In this document: positions 10,519 to 22,900 of the stretch, piece by piece
Numbering within the stretch: position 1 is the stretch's first letter
Layout: the number at the start of each line of letters is the position of its first letter
The notes under the pieces: generated by a model
Databases searched by the model: none
The model's input: the letters and a program-made list of their open reading frames with translations, nothing else
What the model was told of the DNA's origin: nothing
Position numbers and translations under genes: made by a program
Origin: Phytophthora sp. 'mugwort'
Taxonomy: Eukaryota; Oomycota; Peronosporomycetes; Peronosporales; Peronosporaceae
Direction: 5' to 3'
DNA: 64,000 bases
NCBI GenBank assembly: GCA_033558025.1
Contig: JAUCEF010000009.1
Location: 1,426,001 to 1,490,000, forward strand

Positions 10519-13500
10519 ATGAACGACACGTCGATCAGCGACGCGTCCAACACTGGAGGGGTGACCGGCATCTCGCTCGAGCACGCCAGCTTTCCTCATC
10601 TGTCGCTGACCGAGTGGGAGGTGCTTCACCGCCTCGCTGCGGTATCCGGCGAAGGTCATCAAGACATTGCTGACCGCCGGCACGGAACAAGATCAACGCC
10701 TGGCCACCTAGGAGTTCATGGCACGTGAACTCGCCGACCTTTGTCGGCGCGTGTCAACTCTCACGCTGCCCAAGAACAAGACCGACATAGCGAAGCTCGA
10801 TGTCTCGGCCTACAGTGGCGAAGACGCCGCTCGTCTTCACCTGAACCGGTGGTTTTGCGAGGTGGACATTGCTGTCGAAAATCGACAGCTGTCTACCGTG
10901 CTCGCGAGTACTCGCTTCCTCCTCTGCTGTGGGGGGAAGCAAGGGGCACTCGGCAAGCTTGTCACCGACGCCACCTGCTTTCCAGCCATGGTTTCCACGA
11001 AGTCCGACTTGCGGCTCTCGTTAGGGCCGCCCCAAGTCAAGAGCGTACACCGATATACATTCTTGTCGCAGAAGCAGGGACGCCTGTCTATGCTGGAGTA
11101 CATCCAGCGTGCCCGTCAAGTCGTGTCATGCATCACGGCGAAGCCGATGGACATGGCAACGCCAGTCCACGTCTTTGTCTCCGACATGAACGCTGGTTAC
11201 AGCGTTTCTATTTGACGAGGAAGACCACGAGCTTACTGGAAGAGTGCTTCGCGATTGCACTCCGCGAAGACTACAGCTTGGCGACATCGCGAGCGTTCGA
11301 CTTCTCCCGTCTATTGGCGACAGCTGATCCAGAGCCGACACCCCTGTACATCGCTATCATTCAACAACAGTACGGCGGACGTCGGGGGGCGACGTCGTTC
11401 CTACGGTGGCCGCATTCCTCGACGGCCCGTGGGTCGCGTCCGATGCGGTGCTTCCGTTGCCGGAAACCGGGACACCGCGCGGGGAAGTGCCGCAGCCGGC
11501 GCCTGTAGTGGCGAGCGCACAACCGAGAACGACGTCGCCGCGCCAAAACAAACGGTGACACCCAGTAGGTCCGGGGCGCCCTAGTGCGTGGAAGGAGAGG
11601 TGGATCTCTGGTGGCAGGTCCGCCTCCTAGCCCTCATATGCTTCACGCTCAACTCTTTACCACCATATCTGGCAGCGACTCGAGACTGGTCATGCACAGT
11701 CTCCATGTTGAAGGCGCGCAGCGTCCGAAACGTGCACTGCTGGATTCAGGCGCAACAACAATTTCATTCGCGCCGATAGTTTGTCGGTGTTGCCGACGGA
11801 CATGCGTATCCGCGAAGGTCCCGGCCACATGATCGTCAAATATGCTAACGGTGAACCTCGCCGGTCGACCCGGCGCTCGACCACGTTCGCGTACGGGTTC
11901 GATGGATTCTCTGGGTCGGATGTTATCCTTGTGATTGAGCTGGGAGGCTCCTTCGATTGCGACTTTGGGACTCCGTTGATCTCTCGCCACCAGCCACACA
12001 TCGATTGGTTGACACGCACTGTCTACCCCCGCGACATCGACATGAATTCGGTGTTAGCGCTCCTGAGCTGAACGCCCAACCTTCGGCCGCACGTTGCAGT
12101 CATGTCCGTCGGGAACCCAGACTCTATGACCAATGCTGTGCCTGCAGTGAGCAATTGCCCTTCATGTGCATTTTATGGGAATGCAGCTTGTCCCGGTCCT
12201 GAGCAGGAGCTTCAGGAAGAATGTGACGCTATCGATCAGGGGTTCCCACGGCCTGATGAGCCCGTGGCTCATGAGTGAACAAGTTGCGCTTAAACATGGT
12301 CTCCCATACGCAGTCAAACAGGGGTTCCCGCCAGTGGTCGAGCGGAAGCTCCCTGATGAAGCGGTCGCGATGTGCGAGCGCGTCCTGGCGCCGATGACGT
12401 GTCTTGACGCCCAAGCCAGCAGATGTAGTCGAGCGTGGGTTTTCACAGTATGTTGTTGCGGATGGCATTCAACGTCCCGTCTGGCGTCGCGGCCGTCGTA
12501 CGCCTCCATGACCTTGCACCGTGTTGGAAGACTTAGTTGCTACTCAGTCCGAAGTCATTTCGGTCCTGACGTCCTGCACCGCGGACATGTCTCCGCGCGT
12601 ACAAGACGTCGCGGTCCCACGGCCCCCGTGCGATGCTGCTGCCACCACTGCGCTACCCGGCCTGTCGTGGAAACACTTCCTCCTCGACCTGAAGGGCGAG
12701 ATCGAGCAAGTGTGCATGATCGTAGGGGATGACACTGCATCCAACGCAACGGTCGAGTTCAAGGCCGTAGACTCCGACAACAAGGGCCAGAGCAGAAGGG
12801 CGCTCGCGCAGCTCGCTACGTTACCCAGTCGTTACCGGCACTAGAAGCGTCCGGCAACCCTGCTACTCCCCTCGTCCGCAAGTTCAACGATGTCTTCCCG
12901 GACAAGGTCCCAGCCACCTTGCCTTCAGACCGTGGCGTTCAGCATGCGATCGATCTAACGCCTGGTGAGAAGTATTGCGTGACGCGACAGTGGCCCTCCC
13001 ACGCGATCAAGTCGAAGCCATCGGCTTCTTCTTCGAGAGCCGCCGTCAGACTGGCCATATGCGCGAGAGTTTGTCGCCGCATTCCAGCCCGAGGTTCTGC
13101 GTAAAGAAGGCCACCGGCGGATGGCGGATCGTTCACGCCTCCAATAAGCTGAACGATACCACCATCCCGGCACAGACCCTGATTCCGAAGAAGGTCATGG
13201 TGTTGGACACCATGTCTCGCAGCACCCAGTACTATTGACTTGATAGACGGCCTCTACACAAACCTGATGCGCGAAGACGACGTGTCGTTGAGTGCTGTCA
13301 GCACGCCTAGCGGAATGCTATGGAAATGACACGTAATGCCGCAGGGGCTCAATGACACCCCGTCCACCTTCGCCCGGACGGTCTCCAACTTACTGCGACC
13401 TTTACGTGACTTCGCGCCCAACTACTTCGATGACATCTTTATTCACAGTCATGCCGAGCGCGGCATGACCGATTGGGGTGCATCTGGATCAACTCTGCCA

Positions 13501-13530
13501 CGTGTTCGAAGTGATGTATAGCATACGCTT
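10519..13530 (+). mobile_element. Truncated Ty3/gypsy retrotransposon (gag-protease-RT relic)
   Basis: Gag sequence runs through three frames: 10718-11215 contains LHLNRWFCEVDIA and MLEYIQRARQVVSC, continuing at about 11210-11350. A CCHC zinc knuckle (CFRCRKPGHRAGKC) sits near 11447-11490. An aspartic protease signature, LLDSGAT, is at about 11736-11760. Reverse transcriptase fragments follow: a conserved N-terminal RT region at 12919-13235, then MPQGLNDTPSTFARTV and YFDDIF (the YxDD site) at 13336-13440. There are at least six frameshifts or stops. No RNase H or integrase follows the RT, so the element is 3'-truncated at about 13530. Confidence 0.85.
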
Positions 13531-13829
13531 TTGGTATGATGATGTAATAGATAAATGTGCTTGACTTGGCCGCCCGTGGATCACTCAAGACTCAATCATG
13601 CGCATAATTTTGCAAATGTTGTTCGGGAGTAACACTACAGTAGTAGTGATCGATCCAGCGGCGGTGTATGTCACCATCCATGATACTGAGTTACGACCCA
13701 ATACGTCGAAGTCATATGGCAAGTGTCCGAGTCGTGGCGTAACGTTTGCTGCCTTCGCTACAGCGCCAAGATATGGAGGTTATCGCGTGCGCACGCACGG
13801 GTATACGCTAGGTATACAAACACATAGCT

Positions 13830-14220
13830 ATACCTGCGCGGTGTACGTCCTTGTGACACTAGAGCTATTGTACGGGGTTGATCCATTAGGGCCAGTTATC
13901 ACTAGGGTATTGCAAGGCCTCCGATATAGGTATCTTACCATGTGTCTTTGAGTGAATTTAGTTATGTTTCTAATAGACTGTTTGAACATATTGGTCTTCT
14001 CGGTCTTGAAATCTACAGCCGTTAACTCACAGATCCGTATGAACTCCAGCATCCATCTCTTTAGCCTTTGTACGCTTGTAGTAGATGATTCGTGTATCTT
14101 CAGTCCGCGCACATTGTTGCACATCTCTCGAATAGTCGGGTTACACATGGAGTACTCCAGAATGAATTTGCGTATGTTCTTCCCCTTGCGCCCGCTTTCC
14201 TGAGCGCACTGACTGTCTCC
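13830..14220 (-). pseudogene. Possible MULE/ZSWIM-like transposase fragment
   Basis: Read on the minus strand, an open block beginning with NPTIREMCNNVRGLKIHES and continuing TTSVQRLKRWMLEF resembles the N-terminal part of a zinc-finger-SWIM/MULE-type protein family common in oomycetes. Only this part is visible and no DDE or SWIM motif follows nearby. The assignment rests on pattern recognition alone. Confidence 0.3.
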
Positions 14221-14379
14221 ATCAGTTCGATCATGGGCGCGGTTCGGCTAGACCCGTACTGCTCCTACGTCCGCATATCCACGTTATGGCAGTGATTTAT
14301 TTTGGATTTTGTAACACATACCGCAAATGTTGTTTCTTGCCTAAGACACCTACACGTACGTTGATCTAATTAGGACACG

Positions 14380-14690
14380 TAGTGGGACATATTCACATTA
14401 ACAGGTTGTTAGTTTCATTTCACAGATCAATGCAGCCGGACTCAATCCAATCGAACACAACTGGTCCCCAACTGATACCATCTGGTGCCCGGTTTGACAC
14501 CGATCCGAGACCGACTGGGGCACCGACTGAACATACTAAGCACATACTGATGCCTGACACCCCATGGACCGCGTTTCCTATCGTGGTCGCTTTCCCTATC
14601 CTCGCGACTTGTATGCACGAGCATTCGTGCAGACGAATTTCATGGAATAAGTCTGCCATTCCTCAGGGATCAAAAGGGCCGTAGAGTTTG
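14380..14690 (+). pseudogene. Scrap of a Tc1/IS630-type transposase tail
   Basis: Near 14436-14475 the plus strand reads AGLNPIEHNW. This matches the (S)PDLNPIExxW signature around the catalytic Glu of Tc1/mariner/IS630 transposases. Sequence before and after is broken by stops. It is far from, and separate from, the better-preserved copy at 53-54 kb. Confidence 0.35.
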
Positions 14691-14804
14691 TTAAAGTGAT
14701 TTTCGTGTTCCGATCGCAGACGGAGTTGTTGGTCCCACATGCGGTAATCCTGTACAACACGTCGATAGACAATAGGTTCATTTTTGACCTAATTAATAAG
14801 CTGA

Positions 14805-17545
14805 TATGATCGAAGCTGGTGAGATGTTCGAGAAGTTCGCCACGGTGGAGTGGTTGATGAGGGAAATCCAAGGTATCAAGAATGGGGAAGGTCCCTCTCA
14901 GGCCATGTTTATAGCTGCGGAAAAAAAGAAATCTTGTTGTGGTAAAGTGGTTCTGGGATCAGTATTCACATGATCAAGCTATAGAACTTTTCCGTGATCA
15001 TAAAGAGTACGACGAGAATGACGTGGATTGGTTGTCTATGTGTGATGGTTATTGGCGATTCTACGAGGCTATCACAGTCTTGGATGCTGCTAAAAAGGGT
15101 ATCTTGACATACTCCAGTTCCTGGATGGGGTAACCGGAAATGGTCAACGCTTAACACGAAGTTCGAAAAGACAATGCCGGCGAGGCCAACTAAGCTACAC
15201 GGCAGTAGCTATGGTTGGTGCTGCAGCTTTAGGGTACCTGGATGTAGTGAAATGGATTCATTCACACTCGCGGGAACACTCGACGAGTGCAATGGATCAT
15301 GCTGCTCAGTATGGGTATTTGCATGTGGTCGGTGGCTCCATGAGCGTCTCACTGGGTGCACAACTAAGACGCTGGATGGTGCAACTAGATGGCGATATCA
15401 CGGAACTATTCGCATAGGGCTACACCCACTTCCTGTACGGGCATCACCCCAGCTCGCTTTACAAGAAGCAGCAGAAACTTGTCAGTGGCTGCATTCTAGT
15501 TGCCAGGAAGGTTGTACGACGGCAGCTATGGATGACGCTGCCGCAAGTGGCAACCTCGCGTTGCTAAATGGCTTCATACCAACACAAACGCTGGCTGTAC
15601 CACCAAAGCTATGGTTTCGGCCTCACGTATCGCTCGTCTTGATATTGTGAAGTGGCTGCATAGAAATCGTAGAGAGGGCTGCACGTACTCTGCTCTGAAG
15701 GACGCTGCTGCAGAAGGTGCTTTAGAAATGGTCATATGGCTATATGTGAATTGACCAGAGTGTAGCGCGGCTAAAGCGGTGGGTGCTGCGGCTGCCCGAG
15801 GGCGCTTTCAGATTGTTCGGTGGCTTCTTGTCAATAATGCAATACTGATATTTTCTCAGGCATGAGGAAAGCGATTACGTCCACCCAGTTCAAGATGGCA
15901 CTTTTCCTCAGCTGCATGCTTCAAAATGGCTACAGCGATAGTAAAATCAGAGCTCTTCGAGCAGATTTAGAATGTTCGATGACATGGCGCCGTCGGGGTA
16001 TGCAAGCTGCTTTGTGCCTGGATGGATCAAGCTTATCCCGTTCTTGCTCTTCAGGAGTAAGTAGCATTGGCCGTTAACTGTTCATACACAGTTAATGGGT
16101 AGTCAACTTAACGATTTTTCCGATTGATGGGAAGAGAAAACTGAAGAGAATACCTCGTTCATTTTTTCTAATTACGTTTTTGTGTGGAGGTGTAGCTGCG
16201 CCTGCAAGACAATATGCTGTGCCTCACGCTGTGAAAGTCATCATGGGAAAAGTAGCCACAGAGGAAAGATTAAACTCCATCATAACAGATTTTTTAGTGG
16301 CAGATGTCACTAACCAACGCCTGCCAGTAGAGCCCATATGGATTTACCAAAATTGGTCTGATGTAGAAGTCTACGTAAAACGAATTGGTGGACAGTGGCG
16401 GCATCTCCAGACAGATTATCCCTCTTCGCAGTGACAGTTCTCCTGCACACTTATTCAAGCGATGCGTCGGGCGGATTTGAATATGTTACAGTGGGTAGTG
16501 GAACACTTCCCGGGAGTGATGTTTGATGTAATGTGGTGGAGGAGGTAGCTCGAAGAGATACGCGCAAGATCTTGAAGCCACTGTACGACTCGAGAGCATG
16601 TCGAGGTGTGTCTTGTTGCTGAAACTAGCGGCACTAGAAGACCACTGGTACATTACCTGCTGGGGTAGTATTTCGAATACAGGGAGTCCCTTTATATGCG
16701 ACAACTTTGGTCTCATCAGGTGGGCAATCACAAATGGATTTTGAGTGGATTACCTAATAGGTGATGCTTCAATATACTTTGGTGATGAGGAATGGGCGAA
16801 ATATTGTGAGCTAATTCGCTATCTATACGAGGCTGGCGAGGGTAATAGTGCAGATATGATGTACTATATGCCAGCAAGCGCGGAACCAACGATTGGATCG
16901 GTTTTTATCCAGGAATGGCGGGCAGCATACGAGTTCGACAATCTGGAAGGGAACTACAACATACCCAAATTCGTGAGTTGGAGACAACTATGTGCTACGT
17001 TGGCTATTGAAATACATGGACGGGATTGGTGCTGGACCGGAGTATGATCCATGCAAAGTCATGTCTGGTGCAGCTAAAGCTGGGAGGGTGGATGTCATCC
17101 AGTAGTTGTACGATCAGTATTCTCACTGTTCGGATTCACCTTTGTTTAGAGCGCGAACATTAAAATTGTTTGCAAGATCCATTTACTGTCATGGAAGCAG
17201 CTGCAGTAGAGGCCATATTGGCGTCCTTTTGCTTTTGCAAGAGGTTGAAGCTGCACTAAACGCAAGCGAAGCTACTGTACCATCGGTAAAGACAATGTCT
17301 CGGTGAACAAGATCCTTCCGATTTTATCATCAACTGATGGAATTAACTGACCGTGTATCTTCGCAGGATTTGGGTACTATGACATTTTGCGACGAAGATG
17401 CACTTTCACGCAGAGGAATATTTGGGTTTTCGGCTCATGATGATGTGTTCCTCTACGATTATGGATACTGCGGCAGCTAACGGGCACCTGCAAGCTGTGA
17501 AGTGGTTCGATGCACAACCTGTGCTACGGATGAATATCATCAAAC
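14805..17545 (+). pseudogene. Decayed ankyrin-repeat protein gene
   Basis: Scattered through all three plus frames are many ankyrin repeat units of the oomycete 33-residue style, with fragments such as GCTTAAMDDAAASGNL, LDIVKWLHRNRREGCT, YSALKDAAAEGALEMV, AAARGRFQIVRWLL and MDTAAANGHLQAVKWF. The N-terminal part (14805-15130) lacks clear repeats. A block at 16745-17047 has a weaker pattern (FGDEEWAKYCELIRYLYEAGEG). Stops and frameshifts occur about every 100-200 bases, so no functional product is expected. Ankyrin repeats mediate protein-protein contacts. The pseudogene is flanked on both sides by transposons. Confidence 0.75.
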
Positions 17546-17799
17546 TGCCGACAGCATAAAATACCTTGCGTGAGTATGGTGAGCCAATAAACCCTTCATG
17601 TGATAATTTCAGCAAATCATACCCCATTCGTGAGTAATTTTGGCCAATTAGTACATCCAGGTTAGGTGTTGTTGATACCGACACGTGGCCTACGCATAAT
17701 GTCGGCGGTGACAGCCAAAGATGTTATCTGCGATACATAAATCAAGTCATTAGCACATTTGCCGGATATCAATTTGCCAGCAGACATCAGAACCGGAAA

Positions 17800-19870
17800 C
17801 TATGAGCCTGCAAGACCTTGCACCTGATAACATGAAGCGAGCGCAAGCGACAGCGATAAACGTTAAGGTTTTCCTCGCGTCGGAGAACACCACTCTCGAT
17901 TTTCGTCCGCACTACACTTCTGGTCGACAACAGTGGTTCCGCCTTCGTGAAGTTGCTCGACCGCTTTGCGATGCATCTCGCATTTGCACGAGTCCGAGGC
18001 AATGAGCTGCGAAAGCGAAACACCGTGACGATATACTACCGAAACGTCAAGAACTGGATGTTGGAAAATTTACCACAGCATCGTCATGCCATCGAGCAGC
18101 AGCTACTCAAGATGGGTCGGATTTTGAAACGTTACTGCCTCAAGGTAGAATTGTGACAAGGCTCGATCCTGCAAAAGGACGACTTGCCTTTTCTGCTCGA
18201 TGGGCTGTACTTCGATGCCACCTCAGGCAAGGAGTACCAACACATATCGCTTCTCTGCATCATGTGGGGGTACGCGTTTGGACGGGCGTCTGACCTTGCA
18301 TTTCTCCAAAAGTGCAATCTGTCCGTGTCTTCAGGGGACGTGCTCTTCTTTCGTCTGATCCGCGCAAAAACGTCGGAGGAACAAGGACTATCTCTCTCTT
18401 CCCAGACAAGAACTCGCTCATCACGTTCCCACTGCACGCGATTGGTATGGCTTTAGCTATGCATACTTTCCCAGCATCATCGATAGTCGACCTCGAGCGG
18501 CTTTCACATAGCCAGGAGGATGACGAAGGGCCGATGACAGACGTGATACCATTGTGTGACGGACTTCTCCACTACGACGATGAAGCTGAACCAATACGTA
18601 CGTCGCCAGATATGACACCCCAGCGCCAAGCATCGGCCCCACTGAAACTACAAGGTTACATCAATCGCGTGCTCAAGGTTGCAAGTGCACGTCAATCCAA
18701 GGCTGGTGTCCCGTTGGGCTATCGTCGGATTCGTTCCGGCGAGGTGGTGCACAGCATGTTAATGCAGATTCACCGCTACGCCTGCAATGGTGTTTTGATT
18801 AGGGTAGTTGGAATATGACGGCGACAAACAAGACATTTGCCTTTATATTCAACAAGACAAGCGAGGACAGGAAAGTGTCGAAGGTGCTTAGCGACTGGAA
18901 GCCCGGAGAAATCCCGACCATTCTAACGCTGAAAAGCTTCGACACATCAACGGCTTTAAAATTTCGGAGGTTAGGTCGCCTAGTATTCGCGTCCAGCTTG
19001 GGTCTTGAAGACAATTCCTGACCCTTGATCAGCAAGTCGCTGATCTCTTCGTGGTTGCTTTGATCCAGCTCTTTCCTGAAATCGACGATAGGTACCCAAT
19101 GAGTACGTACACGTCGCGGATGCGCATCTGCCCCTTTTCCATCCCAGTAACGATGCCTGAACTTCTAGCTTGATGTGCAACTGTTTCACCAAGTAAGTGA
19201 GGGCTGCGCGAAAGAAGCTAAACCCATCGCATGTGCATTTCAGATGATCAACCATCAGAATGTTGTAATTGCACAGCTTATAGACACGAACAAGGAGGCA
19301 GTCCTTACGCATTCTGAGCTGTAGAAGCGGCTACCGATTGGTAGCGGTGCCGTCACTGATCTCAATTGCGCCGTAGGGGAAATAGCTCGTGAATTTCAAA
19401 TGCGGCCGACTGATATTACCCTCGCCAGCGGCATCTAAGATGCCCTCAGCCTCGAAGCTGGCAGCATCGACTTCGTTCGAGTGGTACACGAAGACGCCTG
19501 GACTCTGGCAGGTCTGCAATGATCGACAGTACACGTCTCAGTCAAAGCAGGTGGTTGCCTTCATGAAGTCGTTTATACCTCACGGATTTGAGCTCGACCC
19601 TTCCAAAGCTGAGTGCACGGACCGTGTTCTCCAAGCTGGTAATACCAATCAGGCAAACATGAACGTTTTCTCACGCGATCGAGGCATCAAACACAGGTTT
19701 GGATCAGGACTTCTAAACCAACTACGTGCCCTTCATCTCGATGGAGTTTTAGAAACCCTCATAGCCGATTATCGTGCTCGCGTGGCGCTTGGCCAAATCA
19801 GTGACCTTGCACCCAAAACGACGAAGGAGTTATTTCATGATCAAAATGGGATGCACACGTCCGCATGCGC
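17800..19870 (+). mobile_element. Crypton tyrosine-recombinase element (oomycete type), degenerate
   Basis: A tyrosine recombinase is spread over several frames. An SAM/core-binding-like helical part (TIYYRNVKNWMLENLP and LKMGRILKRYCL) lies at 17950-18150. The catalytic-domain blocks are FGRASDLAFL (first Arg, about 18280) and RAKTSEEQGLSLFPDK (Lys region, 18360-18415), followed by RSGEVVHSMLMQIHRY at about 18735. The tail is NKTFAFIFNKTSEDRKVSKVL at 18825-18880. The HxxR box appears altered (SGEVVHS). After a broken linker, 19389-19860 holds a GCR1_C-like DNA-binding domain (EWYTKTPGLW, SKQVVAFMKSF, DRVLQAG), as expected for Cryptons. A stop after VEL at about 18156, a frame change near 18400 and another stop after VVGI at about 18818 show that it is inactive. 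Confidence 0.8.
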
Positions 19871-19988
19871 TTTGCAGGAGGTCTTGATCTTTCCTATAGA
19901 TAACTCAAATAATATCATCAAGGGTCCGTTACGAATTCATGTAGCCGCAGCGCACCTTACCCATTATTTATTCTGCACTAACTAGAGG

Positions 19989-20593
19989 ATGGCACGCTTA
20001 AGTCGGAAGGGGTTCAAAGATGTAGTTATTGCATATATTAGTCAGAACTTTCCCCGACTGAAAGTAACCAATGAAGCTATACGATATCTGCGGTATGAGC
20101 TCCAACTCGCTGACACACCCGACTGGGCCGGTTTCTCGTTTCAAGCCATTACTGATTTGATGGCTCGAAATGGACTCCACATTGGCGGCCAAGATGTCAA
20201 AGCTTGGCGTAAATGTTCCCCCCCCCCCCGGTGGAGTCGAGCACCGCCCCGGAGGAGAAGTCATCAGGCGCCGTAGAAGAAGAGAAGGAGTCTCTCGCCA
20301 TCCTCGAAGAGAAGCCATCAGTCATGGTGGGAGAAGAGAAGCCGTCCAACAGTGCAGCCGACATCGCTGAAGAGGAGAGTTTTTTATTTTGGAGCCTCGT
20401 GGCTGACGTGCTGAAGCGAATCCTTCTTCGAATCCGTCAGCGGAGGAAAATCATTGATCAGCGTGGTCCAAAGATCGATGACGAAGACGTCGACGTTGTC
20501 TGGATTCCTGCTCCGTCCAATATTGAGGCGTCGACCTTGATAAGCATAGTCCCGAGCGAACATGCCCAAAACAGCGACAGCGAGGTGGAGTGA
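19989..20593 (+). pseudogene. Uncharacterised ORF interrupted at a poly(C) tract
   Basis: A frame starts at 19989 (MARLSRKGFKDVVIAYISQNF) and runs to a run of 10 C at 20220-20229. A second frame resumes there and runs acidic and helical to 20593 (ending NSDSEVE). The two halves would make one protein of about 200 aa if the C run differed by an indel, so the break is either decay or a homopolymer sequencing error. The first half has a compact helical look, with DLMARNGLHIGGQDVKAW. The second half is Glu/Pro-rich, then basic (LKRILLRIRQRRK). I do not recognise the family. It lies about 120 bp after the Crypton frame, so it could belong to that element. Confidence 0.4.
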
Positions 20594-20599
20594 GTTCGG

Positions 20600-20896
20600 A
20601 TGGCAAACTTAGGAGCACCACTAGTGTACGACGTCCGGTCGCTCACACTCCTACGTATGAGACTGCAGGCGGATTTACGTCGTCGACTGGGATCCGCCGA
20701 AGAGCCTGCATCTAATCTTTCGCCCAGGATGGTCGCAGCGTTCAATTGTCGTCGCCGGTCAATGGTCCGTCGAGCCTTCTTCGAGGATGAAGCTGGTCAT
20801 GGATGTGGGATATTCTCCGATCTGCAGGTACGCAAACGTCTCGCTGCCGTCGTCCACTTCGCCGCCTACTTAGATATCACGACGTTTAACAAATAA
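20600..20896 (+). CDS. Small uncharacterised ORF
   Basis: A 98-codon frame begins at an ATG seven bases after the stop of the preceding ORF. The product is Arg-rich (LRMRLQADLRRRLGS, CRRRSMVRRAFFEDE) and has no recognised domain. Codon composition is similar to the preceding acidic frame. It may be a second product of the same element or a chance frame. Confidence 0.3.
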   Translation: MANLGAPLVYDVRSLTLLRMRLQADLRRRLGSAEEPASNLSPRMVAAFNCRRRSMVRRAFFEDEAGHGCGIFSDLQVRKRLAAVVHFAAYLDITTFNK

Positions 20897-21695
20897 ATTC
20901 ACAACATAATGAGTTTGACCAGATCCGATGCGTGTATTACCCTTGTTGATCCCATGTTCCGCACAACAAGGTTGTCGCCATTGACACGGTACACCGAGTT
21001 TTGAGCGCTCTGTGGAACAGCACGGCTCCGTCCGCCGCAAGCAGCACACCCGTAGAACCTGCACATATTTAAAACAATGATATTGTGGTTAGAATAGCAA
21101 AACCAAACTAGTCAACCCGATGATCTCACCGGCAGCTGCAAGCGAGCCCCCCCCCCCCCCGCAGTCGGCGCCACTCCCGCTGCTTCTGATCAGCTTGGTT
21201 CTGCAGCTGGGGACCCGCCTTCCCCCGCACGCGACCCCCCCCCCCCCCCCGACCCACCTATCCAAGTCTTCGACTCTCGCAATTTTCATGCAGCGCTTTG
21301 AGGTCTCGTATTGTTTTGCACGCTCAAGGGGATGGCGCGGAGGATTGTCGGTATTTCGTATTCGTCTTGGGAACCAAACACTGAATGGCTATGGAGACTA
21401 TTATATCCTTGCTTGGTTCGATGAATACTATCCAACACCAGGCTACCCTCTCGGCAATAACTCCCGAGAACCGGGTATCGATTAACCTTTGATTCCAAGG
21501 AAAATGGCCAAAATGCACACTTATCAATGTCGACGTAGCGGTGTCATCTGAGATTTGTATGGGGCAGATGTTCTACGTGGGGTTAGGTGTATGAGTTTTC
21601 AGCAAGTTTCTCGAGCTACGTCGTAAGTGATACGCCGTTCAAATCGACGAGGCTTCTGAAATGTCGTAACTGACTGGCTTAAAACAGGATTGCAT
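20897..21695. other. Low-complexity stretch with two poly(C) runs
   Basis: Runs of C lie at 21149-21161 and about 21236-21250 within a Pro-rich 121-codon plus frame (21120-21485), which shows no recognised domain. TTAACCTTTGATTCC at 21483 could be a decayed piggyBac-type end (TTAA plus CC..), but no convincing partner was proven. No gene is supported. Confidence 0.35.
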
Positions 21696-21699
21696 CAGA

Positions 21700-22900
21700 A
21701 AGCGTTGCAATGTGAAGCCAGTAACTGAAGAAGAAACGGTACGTCGATCCAAAAAATGCATTGCGATCTGCCAGTCCTACACTCATCACGTGACATGCAA
21801 ACGGCCTCACTCGATATCGCTGCTACTTGCTTCGCGGTCTTTCGTCGTCACCCTCCTCGCCGCGAAGCCGTAGCTCTTGGCACGTCTTCTTGCGCTTCCC
21901 AGGTTTCAGGACCGGGCGGCGCAGCTTGCCCCCGGTGATTGGGACCGCGAGCCCCCGTCGAAGTCGTCGTGCCAGATTTCGAAGCACGTTGTTCTCACGT
22001 CGGATCTTGTTACAGAGCCAGCACTTCAAGTTGCCGGTCGAACAGCGCCCGCACAAGAAGGTCGTCTTGTACGACTTCTTCTTGAGATCGGTCCGCAGCG
22101 CGCGCAGACTTTGCACGGGCGATGGCGGCGCTTCTGGGCGCAGGTCACCGTGACCCAGTCTTCGGCTTACTCGAGCATGTGCGTGAGCCGGACGCCAGCG
22201 AAGTCCTCAGCCTTGAGCTGAAGGAGCTGGTTCTGGAGGATGCTGTACTAGCTCGCGCGCTTCATCGGCGTCGCCACCGCCATTTTGGCGGCCTCCTTGT
22301 GTGAGATGTAGGCGATTACAAGCACGAGGTCCATGAACCAGAGGAACAAGCCCTTGTAGTAGCTGGTGAAATTGGTCGAGGTCTGCAGCGAATAGTTCTG
22401 AAGTCGGTGTTGATCGCGCAAATCAACTCTGCCCATCCAGCGCGGGCAGCCAGTGCGCCCACCCGCTTGCCTTCCTGCCGATCGAGGAATCCGACATCAT
22501 GACCCCCGTGCACAGGTAGTACGCGGGCATCCCGTCCCACCAGTGAAACGCGACCATGCTGGGGATGTGGACGGGGCGGGAAAATGCGAACGTCCCGCAA
22601 GGGATGCTCGCTGGGCGGATCTGGCGCCCCTCCTTGACGTTGCTGTCGTGGCACAAGCGGTTTGTCATGATGTTTCCGATGACGTACACGCTCATCACGA
22701 GGAGCTCGACGGAGAGAAAGACCAACGACTAGAAGCGGTCGACCACGACAGCACACCACGGGTGCCGATTGGGCGCAAACCCGATCTTTACGTTGGGGAC
22801 GACGGCAATGGTATCCGTCTTGAGTCGATTTTGGCGTCACCACTGTCGCCGGAATTGCGCTTGCCCACCTACACCTCGAATCTAGTTAGACACGACATAC
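21700..22900 (-). mobile_element. piggyBac-like (DDE_Tnp_1_7) transposase relic
   Basis: The minus strand reads the C-terminal half of a piggyBac-type transposase. VVVDRFYS and an ELLVMSVYVIGNIMTNR block cover about 22760-22650. The AFSRPVHIPSMVAFHWWDG and YYLCTG block is at 22600-22510, and the family signature MGRVDLRDQHRLQNYSLQTS (MGGVDxHDQ in active members) is at 22436-22380. After that come KRAS and LQNQLLQLKAEDF. A terminal Cys-rich domain at about 22140-21990 (CKVC, CARCG and more Cys pairs) matches the family's ring-type finger. A frameshift lies between the VMMSDSSIG and MGRVD blocks (about 22440-22490). The N-terminal catalytic half is not seen. Confidence 0.75.

Noticed and set aside
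10741..11508. 255-codon plus frame as a separate gene
   Set aside because: Only its last third follows the gag zinc knuckle. The first part is an out-of-frame shadow of gag, showing a frameshift in the gypsy relic.
13598..13660. Similarity of 13598, 49405 and 60655 (words such as ATAATG-CT-GGAACTGTTC)
   Set aside because: Similarity by eye is limited to short words and no repeat boundaries could be set.
22316..22843. 175-codon minus frame
   Set aside because: It is a shadow of the piggyBac-like transposase, whose real frames are recognisable by motif over the same bases.
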